From NCBI GenBank assembly GCA_034435395.1, contig DAOTXK010000218.1, positions 1 to 18,511 of the forward strand: a stretch of 18,511 nucleotides of DNA, written 5' to 3'. Within the stretch, counting starts at the first letter, position 1. Each line of letters begins with the position of its first letter. Origin of the DNA: DAOTXK01 sp034435395. GTDB lineage: Bacteria > Chloroflexota > Anaerolineae > Aggregatilineales > Ch27. Both the position numbers and the translations under genes were made by a program. Positions 8,198-15,299 of the stretch are shown here, one piece after another. A model generated the notes under the pieces. The model saw only the letters and a list, made by a program, of their open reading frames with translations. It searched no databases and was not told where the DNA came from.

Positions 8198-8845
8198 TCA
8201 AGCCTCCTTCTGCTGCCCGTTCTGCTGGTGTTCTGGCCTGGGCGGACAGTGGCTGACATCGTTGATCTGCACGACAAACGGGTGTCCGTACCCCAATTGT
8301 ACTACCGATAGGGAAGCGGGAGACACCACAATCCGCTGGAAAAGGTCCAGGTGCATCCCCAGGTAGTGGGCCAGGACCATTTTGATCACGTCACTATGCG
8401 AAACGACCGCGATCATATCACGCGGGTGTTGCTGTACCAACCCTTCGATGCTATCCACCGCCCGCGCCTGTGCGCCGCGCATCGTCTCGCCCTCTGGGAA
8501 GTAGGCGCGGGTCGGCGTGTACTGGACGACGTGCCACATCTTCCGTCTGGCCAGCTTTTCGATCGTCTCGCCCTGCCATTTTCCGTACCCAACCTCGCTC
8601 ACCCCGTCCAACACCTGAACGGTCAAGGAGGCATGGTGCGCCGCAATCGCCTCGGCGGTCTCCCTGGTCCGTTCGAGCGGGCTGGTGTAGATGGCTTTCA
8701 GCGGCTTATCCGCCAGACGCTTGCCCAACGCTTCGGCCTGCGCCTGGCCGTAGTCGTTCAGATGAACGCCCGGCGTCCTCCCGGCCAACTTCCCCGTCTT
8801 CACCCAATCATTCTCAGCGTGACGGATCAACAAGACTGTGGTCAT
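8198..8845 (-). CDS. Histidine phosphatase family protein, MSMEG_4193-like (TIGR03848)
   Basis: A 215-residue phosphoglycerate-mutase-like protein. The N-terminal MTTVLLIRHAEND contains the catalytic R8-H9; TSPLERTRETAEAI is the second phosphate-binding segment; the second catalytic histidine is H150 in VVSHSDVIK. The family is a proposed phosphomutase or phosphatase of unknown substrate, linked to the PI-kinase-like and DUF3090 proteins, which follow here in the same order as in mycobacteria. The frame stays open far upstream, but ATG 8845 gives the canonical start, an AAGGGA site lies about 9 nt before it, and an extended -10 box lies at 8877-8885. The 13 residues after SHCPP are a polar, glutamine-rich tail. 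Confidence 0.88.
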   Translation of the reverse strand: MTTVLLIRHAENDWVKTGKLAGRTPGVHLNDYGQAQAEALGKRLADKPLKAIYTSPLERTRETAEAIAAHHASLTVQVLDGVSEVGYGKWQGETIEKLARRKMWHVVQYTPTRAYFPEGETMRGAQARAVDSIEGLVQQHPRDMIAVVSHSDVIKMVLAHYLGMHLDLFQRIVVSPASLSVVQLGYGHPFVVQINDVSHCPPRPEHQQNGQQKEA

Positions 8846-8876
8846 ACCAACGTCCCTTCGGCAGAAATATCCGCTG

Positions 8877-8885
8877 ATGATAGCA
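8877..8885 (-). promoter_or_regulatory. Extended -10 promoter of the phosphatase-DUF3090-kinase operon
   Basis: The minus strand reads TGC-TATCAT, an extended -10 with one mismatch. The predicted start point is near 8870, giving a leader of about 25 nt before ATG 8845. No convincing -35 is seen. Confidence 0.45.
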
Positions 8886-8960
8886 CAAAAAAGGGTGGAA
8901 AAGGTCAGAATACCAGGACAATCGAGTCGGCAAACGGGGAACCTGGCCGGTAACCGCGCG

Positions 8961-10073
8961 CTAATCGGCAGCCTGATCAAGCCACAACTGACGGTAAGCA
9001 GCCCACTCCGGCGCTTCCGTGGACCAGTAGGCATAAAGGCCAATGCCCTGCACCAGCGCTGCCGCCTCGCCGCTTTGCGCCAACCCTCGCTTGATGCCAG
9101 CGATGGCTGCCGGGACGCTTTCCACCGCCGGATCGTGTCCGGGTGGCTCGGCATCATACGTGGGAATGCCAAATATCAGGTGTGTGTCCACCTCAAGCGG
9201 CGCAATGGCTGACGTAAACTGGGTGACCTGGAAAGCCATCCACGTCTCGTAGTCCTGCGGCAAGCTCAGGCCGCTGTTATAGGCCATCACGACGATCTCG
9301 TCCGCCAGAAAGGCGATCTGTTGTTTGTATTCCAGGCTCCACATGGCATCAGGCGTGGTGTAGGGACCGACAGGAACGCCGGGGGTCCCCGTATTCCAAT
9401 CCGGCGGCACCGCTACCGACAGTGGCACGTCCGGCCCGATCACCCCCCGCACCTCGCGCAGCAGGGCGACAAAGTCATTATCACCATCCCAAACCGGCTC
9501 CGCATTCAGGTGCACGCCATCGAAACCAAAATTCGTGATGGTCCGGGCGCTGAACGCCGCCACGTCGGCCCGAAGCTCCGCGTCATCCAGCCGGTACTCA
9601 GGCAGCTCCGCCGGCAGGCCGATCCAGGCGTAGAGACGAGCCTCCGGATAAGCGCGTTTGAACTGCCCGACAAAAGCGCCGATGCTATCAAAAGTGGTTT
9701 CGCTCCATGTGCCATCCTCCTGAAGCCAGCTCGTCCAGAGGTAGACAGTGCCGATCTGATAACGACGTAATCCCTCTGCCAGATTCCGGACGACCTCGTC
9801 TCCATGTACGGTTTCCCCCCAGTCAATGCCCAGCCAGATCGCGTTGCGGCCAGCCGGCTTCCCCGCTCGCCACAACCAGACGAGGGCCAGCGCCAACAAC
9901 GCCGTCAGCGCGGCGCTGCCAACCGTCACCAGCAGCCCCAGCAGAAGGCAACGACCCGGCTGGCGGACGCGCTCGCCGGGACGCCCGCGCTGGTCCGGCG
10001 GCGGCAGGTCACGGCGGTAACGACCGGTTACATGGTGTGCCGGAGGGGGTGAGTGGCGAGACCGCTTGGGCAT
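8961..10073 (-). CDS. Membrane-anchored glycoside-hydrolase-like (GH18-like TIM barrel) protein
   Basis: A 370-residue protein. A basic, proline-rich N-terminus (1-40) precedes one membrane segment (about 43-68); the remainder should be extracytoplasmic. The soluble part looks like a TIM barrel of the GH18 chitinase-like type: NAIWLGIDWGE, ARLYAWIGLP, FGFDGVHLNAEP, VPLSVAVPPDW, EIVVMAYNSG, HLIFGIPTY and GIGLYAYWS resemble successive strand ends. The GH18 DxxDxDxE motif appears as D185-G-V-H-L-N-A-E192: the proton-donor Glu is present, but the second and third Asp are His and Asn. Enzymatic activity is therefore doubtful. ATG 10073 lies 5 nt after the dgkA stop; the open frame upstream runs through dgkA and is rejected. 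No close characterised relative is recognised. Confidence 0.7.
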   Translation of the reverse strand: MPKRSRHSPPPAHHVTGRYRRDLPPPDQRGRPGERVRQPGRCLLLGLLVTVGSAALTALLALALVWLWRAGKPAGRNAIWLGIDWGETVHGDEVVRNLAEGLRRYQIGTVYLWTSWLQEDGTWSETTFDSIGAFVGQFKRAYPEARLYAWIGLPAELPEYRLDDAELRADVAAFSARTITNFGFDGVHLNAEPVWDGDNDFVALLREVRGVIGPDVPLSVAVPPDWNTGTPGVPVGPYTTPDAMWSLEYKQQIAFLADEIVVMAYNSGLSLPQDYETWMAFQVTQFTSAIAPLEVDTHLIFGIPTYDAEPPGHDPAVESVPAAIAGIKRGLAQSGEAAALVQGIGLYAYWSTEAPEWAAYRQLWLDQAAD

Positions 10074-10078
10074 CAGGC

Positions 10079-10564
10079 TTACAATCCCCGCAAGCGCTCC
10101 AATAGCGGCGGGCCCAGAATCAGCAGGCCGACCAGCGCCGAGGCGACCGCGCCCAGCAGCACCGCCGCCGCGGCAACATCCTTGCCGACTTTGGCCATCG
10201 GGTGCACGTCCGGGCTGGCCAGGTTCACAGCGGCCTCGATGGCGGCGTTGATAAATTCGGCCATCCACACCATGGCCACCGTCAGAACGATCACGGCCCA
10301 TTCGCCCGGCGCGATTTGCAGCCACAATCCAACGGCCACAACGAGCAGCGTGGCCGCCGCCTGAATGCGGGTGTTCTTCTGGTAGCGCAACATGTACAGC
10401 CAGCCCGCCAGCGCATAACGAAAGCTGGCCCACCGGCTGGTGCTGACGATCGGGCTGTAGTCATCGGGGTCAATGTGGAGGTCCTCGGACACTGCCTGCT
10501 TGAGTGAAGTTGAACCCGACTGGCTACCAGACGCCGCAGACGTTTTTTCCTTTTGCCTGTCCAT
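10079..10564 (-). CDS. dgkA: Diacylglycerol/undecaprenol kinase family protein
   Basis: A 161-residue integral membrane kinase. An N-terminal polar extension of about 43 residues, absent from the roughly 120-residue enzymes, precedes the conserved core. Three membrane helices follow (about 66-84, 88-106, 131-152). The catalytic motif is E103-F-I-N106-A-A-I-E110-A-A-V-N, then SPDVHPMAKVGKD (D129), as in DgkA/UdpK. In Gram-positive-type lineages such proteins phosphorylate undecaprenol for cell-wall lipid carrier recycling; which lipid is used here cannot be told. The ATG overlaps the ybeY stop by one base (TGATG), and ybeY-dgkA is a common pair. Confidence 0.88.
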   Translation of the reverse strand: MDRQKEKTSAASGSQSGSTSLKQAVSEDLHIDPDDYSPIVSTSRWASFRYALAGWLYMLRYQKNTRIQAAATLLVVAVGLWLQIAPGEWAVIVLTVAMVWMAEFINAAIEAAVNLASPDVHPMAKVGKDVAAAAVLLGAVASALVGLLILGPPLLERLRGL

Positions 10565-11070
10565 CAGCCCTCGTCCCCTGCATAGGAATCAGGCAGCGGT
10601 GGGATGACCCCGGTCGGCACGTTGAGCGCCCGGAGGATGTCCTCCTGAGCGGCCCACATGGCCCTCTGATTCTCCGCCGTATCATGGTCGAGGCCCAAAA
10701 GGTGCAGGGTGCCGTGCACCGCCAGCAGCACCAGCACATGCGCCGGATCGTGGCCGTCTTCGGCAGCACAGGTCGCGGCGTAGGGATAGGCCACGATGAT
10801 GTCACCCAGATACCGCTCATCTTCAGCGCCAGGAATATCGTCCTCCCCGACAGGAAAGGCCAGCACATCAGTCGGGGCGTCAATACCCAGGAACCGGTGG
10901 TTGAGCCTGCGCATCGCCTCATCGTCGGTGACCAGCAGAGTCACCCCGGTGTCCGGCGGCACCCGGCCCCGTTCCATGGTAAGCGCAATGGCCTGCCGGA
11001 GGAGGCAGGTTGGCACATGCCCGGCGAAGTCGTCGTCCACCCGAACACAGATGCCGTATGGTTCTGTCAT
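10564..11070 (-). CDS. ybeY: Endoribonuclease YbeY (rRNA maturation factor)
   Basis: A 168-residue protein of family length. The zinc-binding signature HGTLHLLGLDHD is present in full (H119, H123, H129). The preceding RRLNHRFLGIDAPTDVLAFP (about 53-72) is the second family motif, and YLGDIIVAYPYA the third. YbeY acts in 16S rRNA 3'-end maturation and ribosome quality control. The ATG overlaps the stop codon of the 7TM-HD gene (ATGA, 4 nt), and the stop overlaps the dgkA ATG by one base, so the three are translated as a coupled unit. Confidence 0.95.
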   Translation of the reverse strand: MTEPYGICVRVDDDFAGHVPTCLLRQAIALTMERGRVPPDTGVTLLVTDDEAMRRLNHRFLGIDAPTDVLAFPVGEDDIPGAEDERYLGDIIVAYPYAATCAAEDGHDPAHVLVLLAVHGTLHLLGLDHDTAENQRAMWAAQEDILRALNVPTGVIPPLPDSYAGDEG

Positions 11071-13415
11071 CGTGTTGAAGTCCCGGTACCCGCGCCGCCG
11101 TCCTCCGTGGCTGTGGGCCTGCCCGTTGGTGACTCTCCAGACCCCGCCTTGCGGTTCTCCATTATCGGAATCGCCTCTTCCCCAGGCGATGTCGGCGCAA
11201 CCGACGCGGCCTTGCGGTCATTGGACGGCGCAACCGCTTTAGCAGGAGGGGTTGGCTTCGAGGCGGGCGGCGCAGGAGCCTGTGCCGCGTTCGGAGCCGC
11301 GACTGCCTCTTTAGGATAGGCGATGCGGGGATGGAATACCCCCTGCAATGTTTCGACGAACACGCGCTGCATGACGCTCAGATCGTGCAGGGTGAGGCCG
11401 CTGTTATCCAGCTGACCTTCATTCATGCGTGTCTCGAATACCTGCTTGACCACATCGGCGATTTCTTGTTTGTTCTGCGGGCGGCGTGCCCGAACCGTGC
11501 TCTCACAACTGTCCGCCAGCATCAAAACCGATGTCTCTCGCGAACGAGGAACAGGCCCAGGATAGGTGAAGAGCGTGACGTCAACTGCGCTCTCGTCGCC
11601 GCCCGCCTGTTCCACCGCCTGTCGGTAGAAGTACAGCGGGCGGGTGGTTCCATGATGTTCGAGAACAAAATCCCGGATTCGCGGCGGCAGCCGGTACTGG
11701 CGAACCAGCCGTTCTCCTTCCACCACATGATCGATGATGATCCGGGCGCTTTTGTAGGGGTCGTTCAACGCATCATGGGGGTTCACCCCGTCGGCCTGAT
11801 TCTCGACGAAAAAATGAGGGGCGGTCATCTTACCCACATCATGGTACAGCGCGCCAGCGCGGGTCAGGGTCGCGTTCGCCCCGATGCGCTCCGCCGCCAG
11901 TTCGGCCAGATTAGCCACCTGCAAGCTGTGCTGGTAGGTGCCTGGCGCTTCGCGGAGCAGCTGCCGCAACAAGGGCTGGCTGGATTGCGTCAATTCGATC
12001 AGCTTCAGGTTGGTCGGCACATTGAAGACACTGCCGATCAGGTACAGGGCAATCAAAGCCACCGCGGCAGCCAGGATGCCGTTGAGCAATCCCGCGCCGA
12101 TGAGCGTCAACGCTCCCAAAGGATCGGCAGGGGAGCCAGCCAGGTAAAAGACCAGAACTACCCCCACGTTCATCAGGCTGATGATCATCCCGGACACAAA
12201 ATAGCTGTTGACCCGTTCCGTGTGGCGCAGGGTCAGAATGCCCACCATGCCTCCCATTGCCGACATGACCGCCAGCGGCAAGGTCCCGCCAGCCATGATG
12301 CCCAACAGCACGGCCAGGATGGTCATCCCCACAATGGCGATCGGCGGGCCGACCAGAGAGGCCATCAGCAACCCCAATGCCGCCGAGGGGAAAACGTATG
12401 GCTGGACCACTCGCTGGGGCCCCATCACCCGCGCTCCGGCCAGCATGACCAGGAAAGCGCCCCCCAGCAGAATCATGAGCGGCGTGTCTTGGGAAATGCC
12501 GCGATGGAAACGATTGAGAAACAGGGCGAAAATGGCAGTGGCCAGCAACATGGCCAGAAACGCGCTGAGCAACTGTTGCAGACGGCGATCGGACGGTTGC
12601 AGCAGCCCCAACTGAGTCAGCGCTTCCATGTCTGCCGCGGTGACGATGTCTCCGCCGCCGACGAGGCGTTCGCCCTGCCGAATTTCCACCTTAATTGGCT
12701 CCACGGCCTCGGCAGCGGTTTCCCTGGCCTGACGGGTCAGCTCCTCATTAAAAAAAGTGTTGATCCGAATCAGGTCGTCCACGATGGCCGTGATCAGATC
12801 GGCCTCATCGACTCGAAACTGCACACTCACCATATTGGGCAGATTCTGGCGGACGACACGCAGGGTGTCATCGCGGATTTCATCGCGCATCACGCGTTCC
12901 AGAACGCTGATAATCTGTTCTTCAATCTCCCCCCACCGCTCATCTGGCGCATTCAGGATGGCCTCAATGACATCCTCATCGAGCGATAGGGCGTTGATCG
13001 CCTGGATATCGGCCCGGAGTTCCTCCGGTAAGGCGAATTCGTCCGCCCGCACGTTGGCGATATAGTCCAGTATCTGCCGGGCCTGTTCGATCTGCTGGCG
13101 GGCAATGCCGGGATTGGGCGGATCGTAGATGTCCGGCACGCGCTCCCTCGCCGCCTGCCGCGCCTGCTCCGTCAACACGACGCTTTCATAAGTGATCCCA
13201 AACGGTGCCCGGATATCCTCCGGGGCGACCTGCCCGACCGCCAGCCGTAGCGTCTGGCCCCCAGTCGGCAGGGCCTCGAAGCCGATCAGGACCGTGCCAC
13301 TCAAGATGAACAACAGCACCAGCAACGCCTGACCGACCCGATACAGGGTCGCCAGCCGGCGGTCCTGATCCAGTTCCTCGCTGGCGTGCTTCAGACGGCT
13401 CAACACAGTGTCCAT
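11067..13415 (-). CDS. pgpH: 7TM-HD family phosphodiesterase (PgpH-like, putative c-di-AMP hydrolase)
   Basis: A 782-residue protein with the full 7TMR-HD architecture. A first membrane segment (about 29-47) is followed by an extracytoplasmic 7TMR-HDED domain (about 50-280) with RVPDIYDPP, a hydrophobic multi-helix bundle (about 285-480), and a cytoplasmic HD domain (about 490-690). HD ligands visible are H496 (TYQHSLQVANLAE), H525-D526 (GALYHDVGK) and later HHGTT. Listeria PgpH with this layout hydrolyses c-di-AMP; that activity is inferred here. The last about 80 residues are an alanine/proline-rich, low-complexity tail. It begins 12 nt after yqeY ends and overlaps ybeY by 4 nt. Confidence 0.9.
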   Translation of the reverse strand: MDTVLSRLKHASEELDQDRRLATLYRVGQALLVLLFILSGTVLIGFEALPTGGQTLRLAVGQVAPEDIRAPFGITYESVVLTEQARQAARERVPDIYDPPNPGIARQQIEQARQILDYIANVRADEFALPEELRADIQAINALSLDEDVIEAILNAPDERWGEIEEQIISVLERVMRDEIRDDTLRVVRQNLPNMVSVQFRVDEADLITAIVDDLIRINTFFNEELTRQARETAAEAVEPIKVEIRQGERLVGGGDIVTAADMEALTQLGLLQPSDRRLQQLLSAFLAMLLATAIFALFLNRFHRGISQDTPLMILLGGAFLVMLAGARVMGPQRVVQPYVFPSAALGLLMASLVGPPIAIVGMTILAVLLGIMAGGTLPLAVMSAMGGMVGILTLRHTERVNSYFVSGMIISLMNVGVVLVFYLAGSPADPLGALTLIGAGLLNGILAAAVALIALYLIGSVFNVPTNLKLIELTQSSQPLLRQLLREAPGTYQHSLQVANLAELAAERIGANATLTRAGALYHDVGKMTAPHFFVENQADGVNPHDALNDPYKSARIIIDHVVEGERLVRQYRLPPRIRDFVLEHHGTTRPLYFYRQAVEQAGGDESAVDVTLFTYPGPVPRSRETSVLMLADSCESTVRARRPQNKQEIADVVKQVFETRMNEGQLDNSGLTLHDLSVMQRVFVETLQGVFHPRIAYPKEAVAAPNAAQAPAPPASKPTPPAKAVAPSNDRKAASVAPTSPGEEAIPIMENRKAGSGESPTGRPTATEDGGAGTGTSTR

Positions 13416-13427
13416 GGGCCGGGAACG

Positions 13428-13880
13428 TTACTCACCGCTCAACAGATCGCGGACGATTTGATTGACGAGCTGACCATCGGCCTGTCCTTTGACCTTGGGC
13501 ATCAGTTCTTTCATGACCTGCCCCATGTCTTTAGGGGAGGAGGCGCCAGTCCTGGCGATGATCTCCCGCGCCATCTCGCGGATCGCTTCCGGCGAAAGCT
13601 GCTGAGGCAGGTAGGATTCCAGAATCGCCAGCTCGGCTTGCTCAGCCTCGGCAATTTCATCACGCCCGGCCTGCTCAGCCTCGACAATGGACTCGCGTCG
13701 TTTTTTAGCCTCTCGCATCAAGATCGCGGTGGCATCCTGAGCATTTAACGCCACCCGTCGATCAATTTCCTCCTGCTTGATCGCGTTTAAGGCCATACGG
13801 ATGACGGACAGCCGCTGGCGGTCCCTGGCGCGCATGGCTTCCTTCAAATCCGCCTGGAGCTTCTCACGAGGGTCATCCAT
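13428..13880 (-). CDS. yqeY: GatB/YqeY domain-containing protein
   Basis: A 150-residue protein of usual YqeY length. It starts MDDPREKLQADLKEAMRARDRQRL and contains SVIRMALNAIKQEEIDR, REAKKRRESI, ILESYLPQQLSPEAI and GQVMKELMPKVKGQADGQ, all family hallmarks. The fold is shared with the tail of the GatB amidotransferase subunit, where it contacts tRNA; the free-standing protein has no firmly established function. ATG 13880 is preferred over an in-frame ATG at 13913 because the latter overlaps a TATAAT box and because GAAGGGA lies about 9 nt before 13880. It is the first gene of the yqeY-pgpH-ybeY-dgkA unit. Confidence 0.92.
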   Translation of the reverse strand: MDDPREKLQADLKEAMRARDRQRLSVIRMALNAIKQEEIDRRVALNAQDATAILMREAKKRRESIVEAEQAGRDEIAEAEQAELAILESYLPQQLSPEAIREMAREIIARTGASSPKDMGQVMKELMPKVKGQADGQLVNQIVRDLLSGE

Positions 13881-13911
13881 CGTGTTTTTCCCTTCTTTAA
13901 TTACCCATGCC

Positions 13912-13917
13912 ATTATA
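13912..13917 (-). promoter_or_regulatory. -10 box for yqeY-pgpH-ybeY-dgkA
   Basis: The minus strand reads TATAAT, 32 nt before the yqeY ATG, predicting a start point near 13905. It lies just after the HIT gene stop (13939), so this operon need not depend on readthrough. No strong -35 is visible. Confidence 0.5.
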
Positions 13918-13938
13918 ACCGATCATCTCCGGCGAGGG

Positions 13939-14286
13939 TCAGCCGGGCGGCCAGGCCATCCGGCGACCGCCCAGCAGGTGCAAATGCATATGGAAGACCG
14001 ACTGGCCGCCTTCCGCCCCCTGATTCATAACCAGACGATATCCCGCCCCGCTGATTCCCTCATTGGCGGCCACTTCCTTTGCTGCCAGAAACAGATCGGC
14101 CATTATCGGGGCGGTTGATTCGTCCAGCGACGACGGCCCAACGATGTGCTGCTTGGGAATGATCAGGATATGGGTGGGAGCAATCGGGCGGATATCCCGG
14201 ATGGCCAGCACGGTGTCGCTTTCGAAAACCACCCTGGCTGGTTGTGCGCCCGCCACTATCCGGCAAAAAACACAGTCTCCGGCCAT
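13939..14286 (-). CDS. HIT family protein (HINT-like nucleotide hydrolase)
   Basis: A 115-residue protein with the histidine triad H99-M-H101-L-H103-L-L near the C-terminus, preceded by N88-Q-G. The N-terminal DCVFCRIVAG (C5, C8) and DIRPIAPTHILIIPKQHI are typical of the HINT branch of AMP-lysine/phosphoramidate hydrolases. It is cytosolic. A GGAG lies about 9 nt before the ATG. It follows the lipoprotein gene by 29 nt, so both are probably cotranscribed from the promoter at 15139-15147. Confidence 0.94.
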   Translation of the reverse strand: MAGDCVFCRIVAGAQPARVVFESDTVLAIRDIRPIAPTHILIIPKQHIVGPSSLDESTAPIMADLFLAAKEVAANEGISGAGYRLVMNQGAEGGQSVFHMHLHLLGGRRMAWPPG

Positions 14287-14315
14287 ACTGTCAGACTCCG
14301 CATACGGGTTGGCTA

Positions 14316-15101
14316 TCAGGAAACATCCGGCGGCGCTTCCTCACAACGGTAAGGAATCGGCGGATCGTCGTGAGGGCCACAAACCAGCAGGTTGTCAAAG
14401 GCTACGGCGATGCCACTTTTATCAAAACTGCGCGCGCCTAACCCGATCCGTCCCTGATCAAACGCGTCATCGACCAGTTCCATCACCACCGCCTCGGCGG
14501 ACCAACTACCGGCCTCATCCTGGCACTGCCCCGGCACCGCTGGATTCCATATCGTCAGGCACAGGGGCATCTGAACATCGTTGACGTAGAACCGGAAAGT
14601 ATGGCCCTGCCCGATGACCCGGATGGCATTGGTGGCCTGTCCCTGACGAATCGCCGGGGAAGGGGCCCAATCACTCAGCACCCGGTCCGCCCCCCGCCAC
14701 CGCCGCGCCACCTGATAGTACCCGTCCCCACTGATCATAAAAAGATAGTAGTTCTGGTTATCCTGGTGCCGAAAAAGCACGCCAAAGCCGGGGGCGTCAA
14801 TATCCTCCGGACCGGCGACCTGGGTGGCCTCCACCATCAGGTCAAAGTCGCCGAACAACTGGTCCATCACCGTAAAAGCGCCCGCCTGAACATCGTCCAC
14901 GGCGATCTGTAAGACCGGATTCTGGCCGCTCCCGATGACCTGAGCGGACAGCTCGCCTTCGTATAACTGCCAGTCTTCATTAAAAGCGTCAAAGGTCGTC
15001 ACATACAGCAGTTGGCCGGGATTCGGCAGGGGCACGGCTGCCGCGCAGCCAGCCAGCCCCAATACCAGCATGACGCCAATAATCAAACCGCGTATCCGCA
15101 C
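14316..15101 (-). CDS. Lipoprotein with a concanavalin A-like (laminin-G/DUF1080-type) domain
   Basis: A 261-residue protein. A signal peptide (RIRGLIIGVMLVLGLAGC) ends in a lipobox, L16-A-G-C19, so the mature protein should be lipid-anchored on the outside of the membrane. The body resembles beta-sandwich domains of the LamG/DUF1080 type: ATQVAGPEDIDAPGFGVLFR, NYYLFMISGDGYYQVARR, NAIRVIGQGHTFRFYVND and GRIGLGARS are their recurring strands. The start is inferred as GTG 15101: AGGGAG lies 7 nt upstream and an extended -10 box at 15139-15147. An ATG at 15206 would lie upstream of that promoter and spoil the signal peptide. The ligand is not known; carbohydrate binding is possible. Confidence 0.8.
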   Translation of the reverse strand: MRIRGLIIGVMLVLGLAGCAAAVPLPNPGQLLYVTTFDAFNEDWQLYEGELSAQVIGSGQNPVLQIAVDDVQAGAFTVMDQLFGDFDLMVEATQVAGPEDIDAPGFGVLFRHQDNQNYYLFMISGDGYYQVARRWRGADRVLSDWAPSPAIRQGQATNAIRVIGQGHTFRFYVNDVQMPLCLTIWNPAVPGQCQDEAGSWSAEAVVMELVDDAFDQGRIGLGARSFDKSGIAVAFDNLLVCGPHDDPPIPYRCEEAPPDVS

Positions 15102-15138
15102 GGGCAAACTCCCTACGAGCCAACCAAACGCGCGGGGA

Positions 15139-15147
15139 ATTGTAGCA
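15139..15147 (-). promoter_or_regulatory. Extended -10 promoter of lipoprotein-HIT unit
   Basis: The minus strand reads TGC-TACAAT, an extended -10 with one mismatch to TATAAT. The predicted start point is near 15132, about 31 nt before the GTG at 15101. A poor -35 match (TGGAGC) lies 17 nt upstream. Confidence 0.5.
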
Positions 15148-15299
15148 CGCAGGCGCGGATCGCTCCACCATGGGCCTGAGGCGATGAAAGGCATCAGCCG
15201 GGACATATCAAGCCGGTCGAGGCGGGTGATGGCTTCTCCCCTGGCGCACGGATCAGGAGGGCCTGGAGAGGGACGACCGTGAGAACAGTCGCTTTAGCG

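Noticed and set aside
8846..9172. N-terminal extension of the histidine phosphatase to 9172
   Set aside because: The catalytic RHAE motif must lie near the N-terminus in this family. ATG 8845 has a ribosome site and an upstream promoter, and the extension overlaps the next gene.
10074..10433. N-terminal extension of the GH18-like protein to 10433
   Set aside because: The extra 120 codons lie inside dgkA in another frame and show no domain. ATG 10073 follows the dgkA stop by 5 nt and gives a sensible membrane-anchor start.
11331..12989. Long plus-strand open frame (552 codons) opposite the 7TM-HD gene
   Set aside because: It is antisense to a well-recognised gene over its full length and its translation is rich in His, Gln and Arg without any family motif, as expected from the opposite strand of GC-rich coding DNA.
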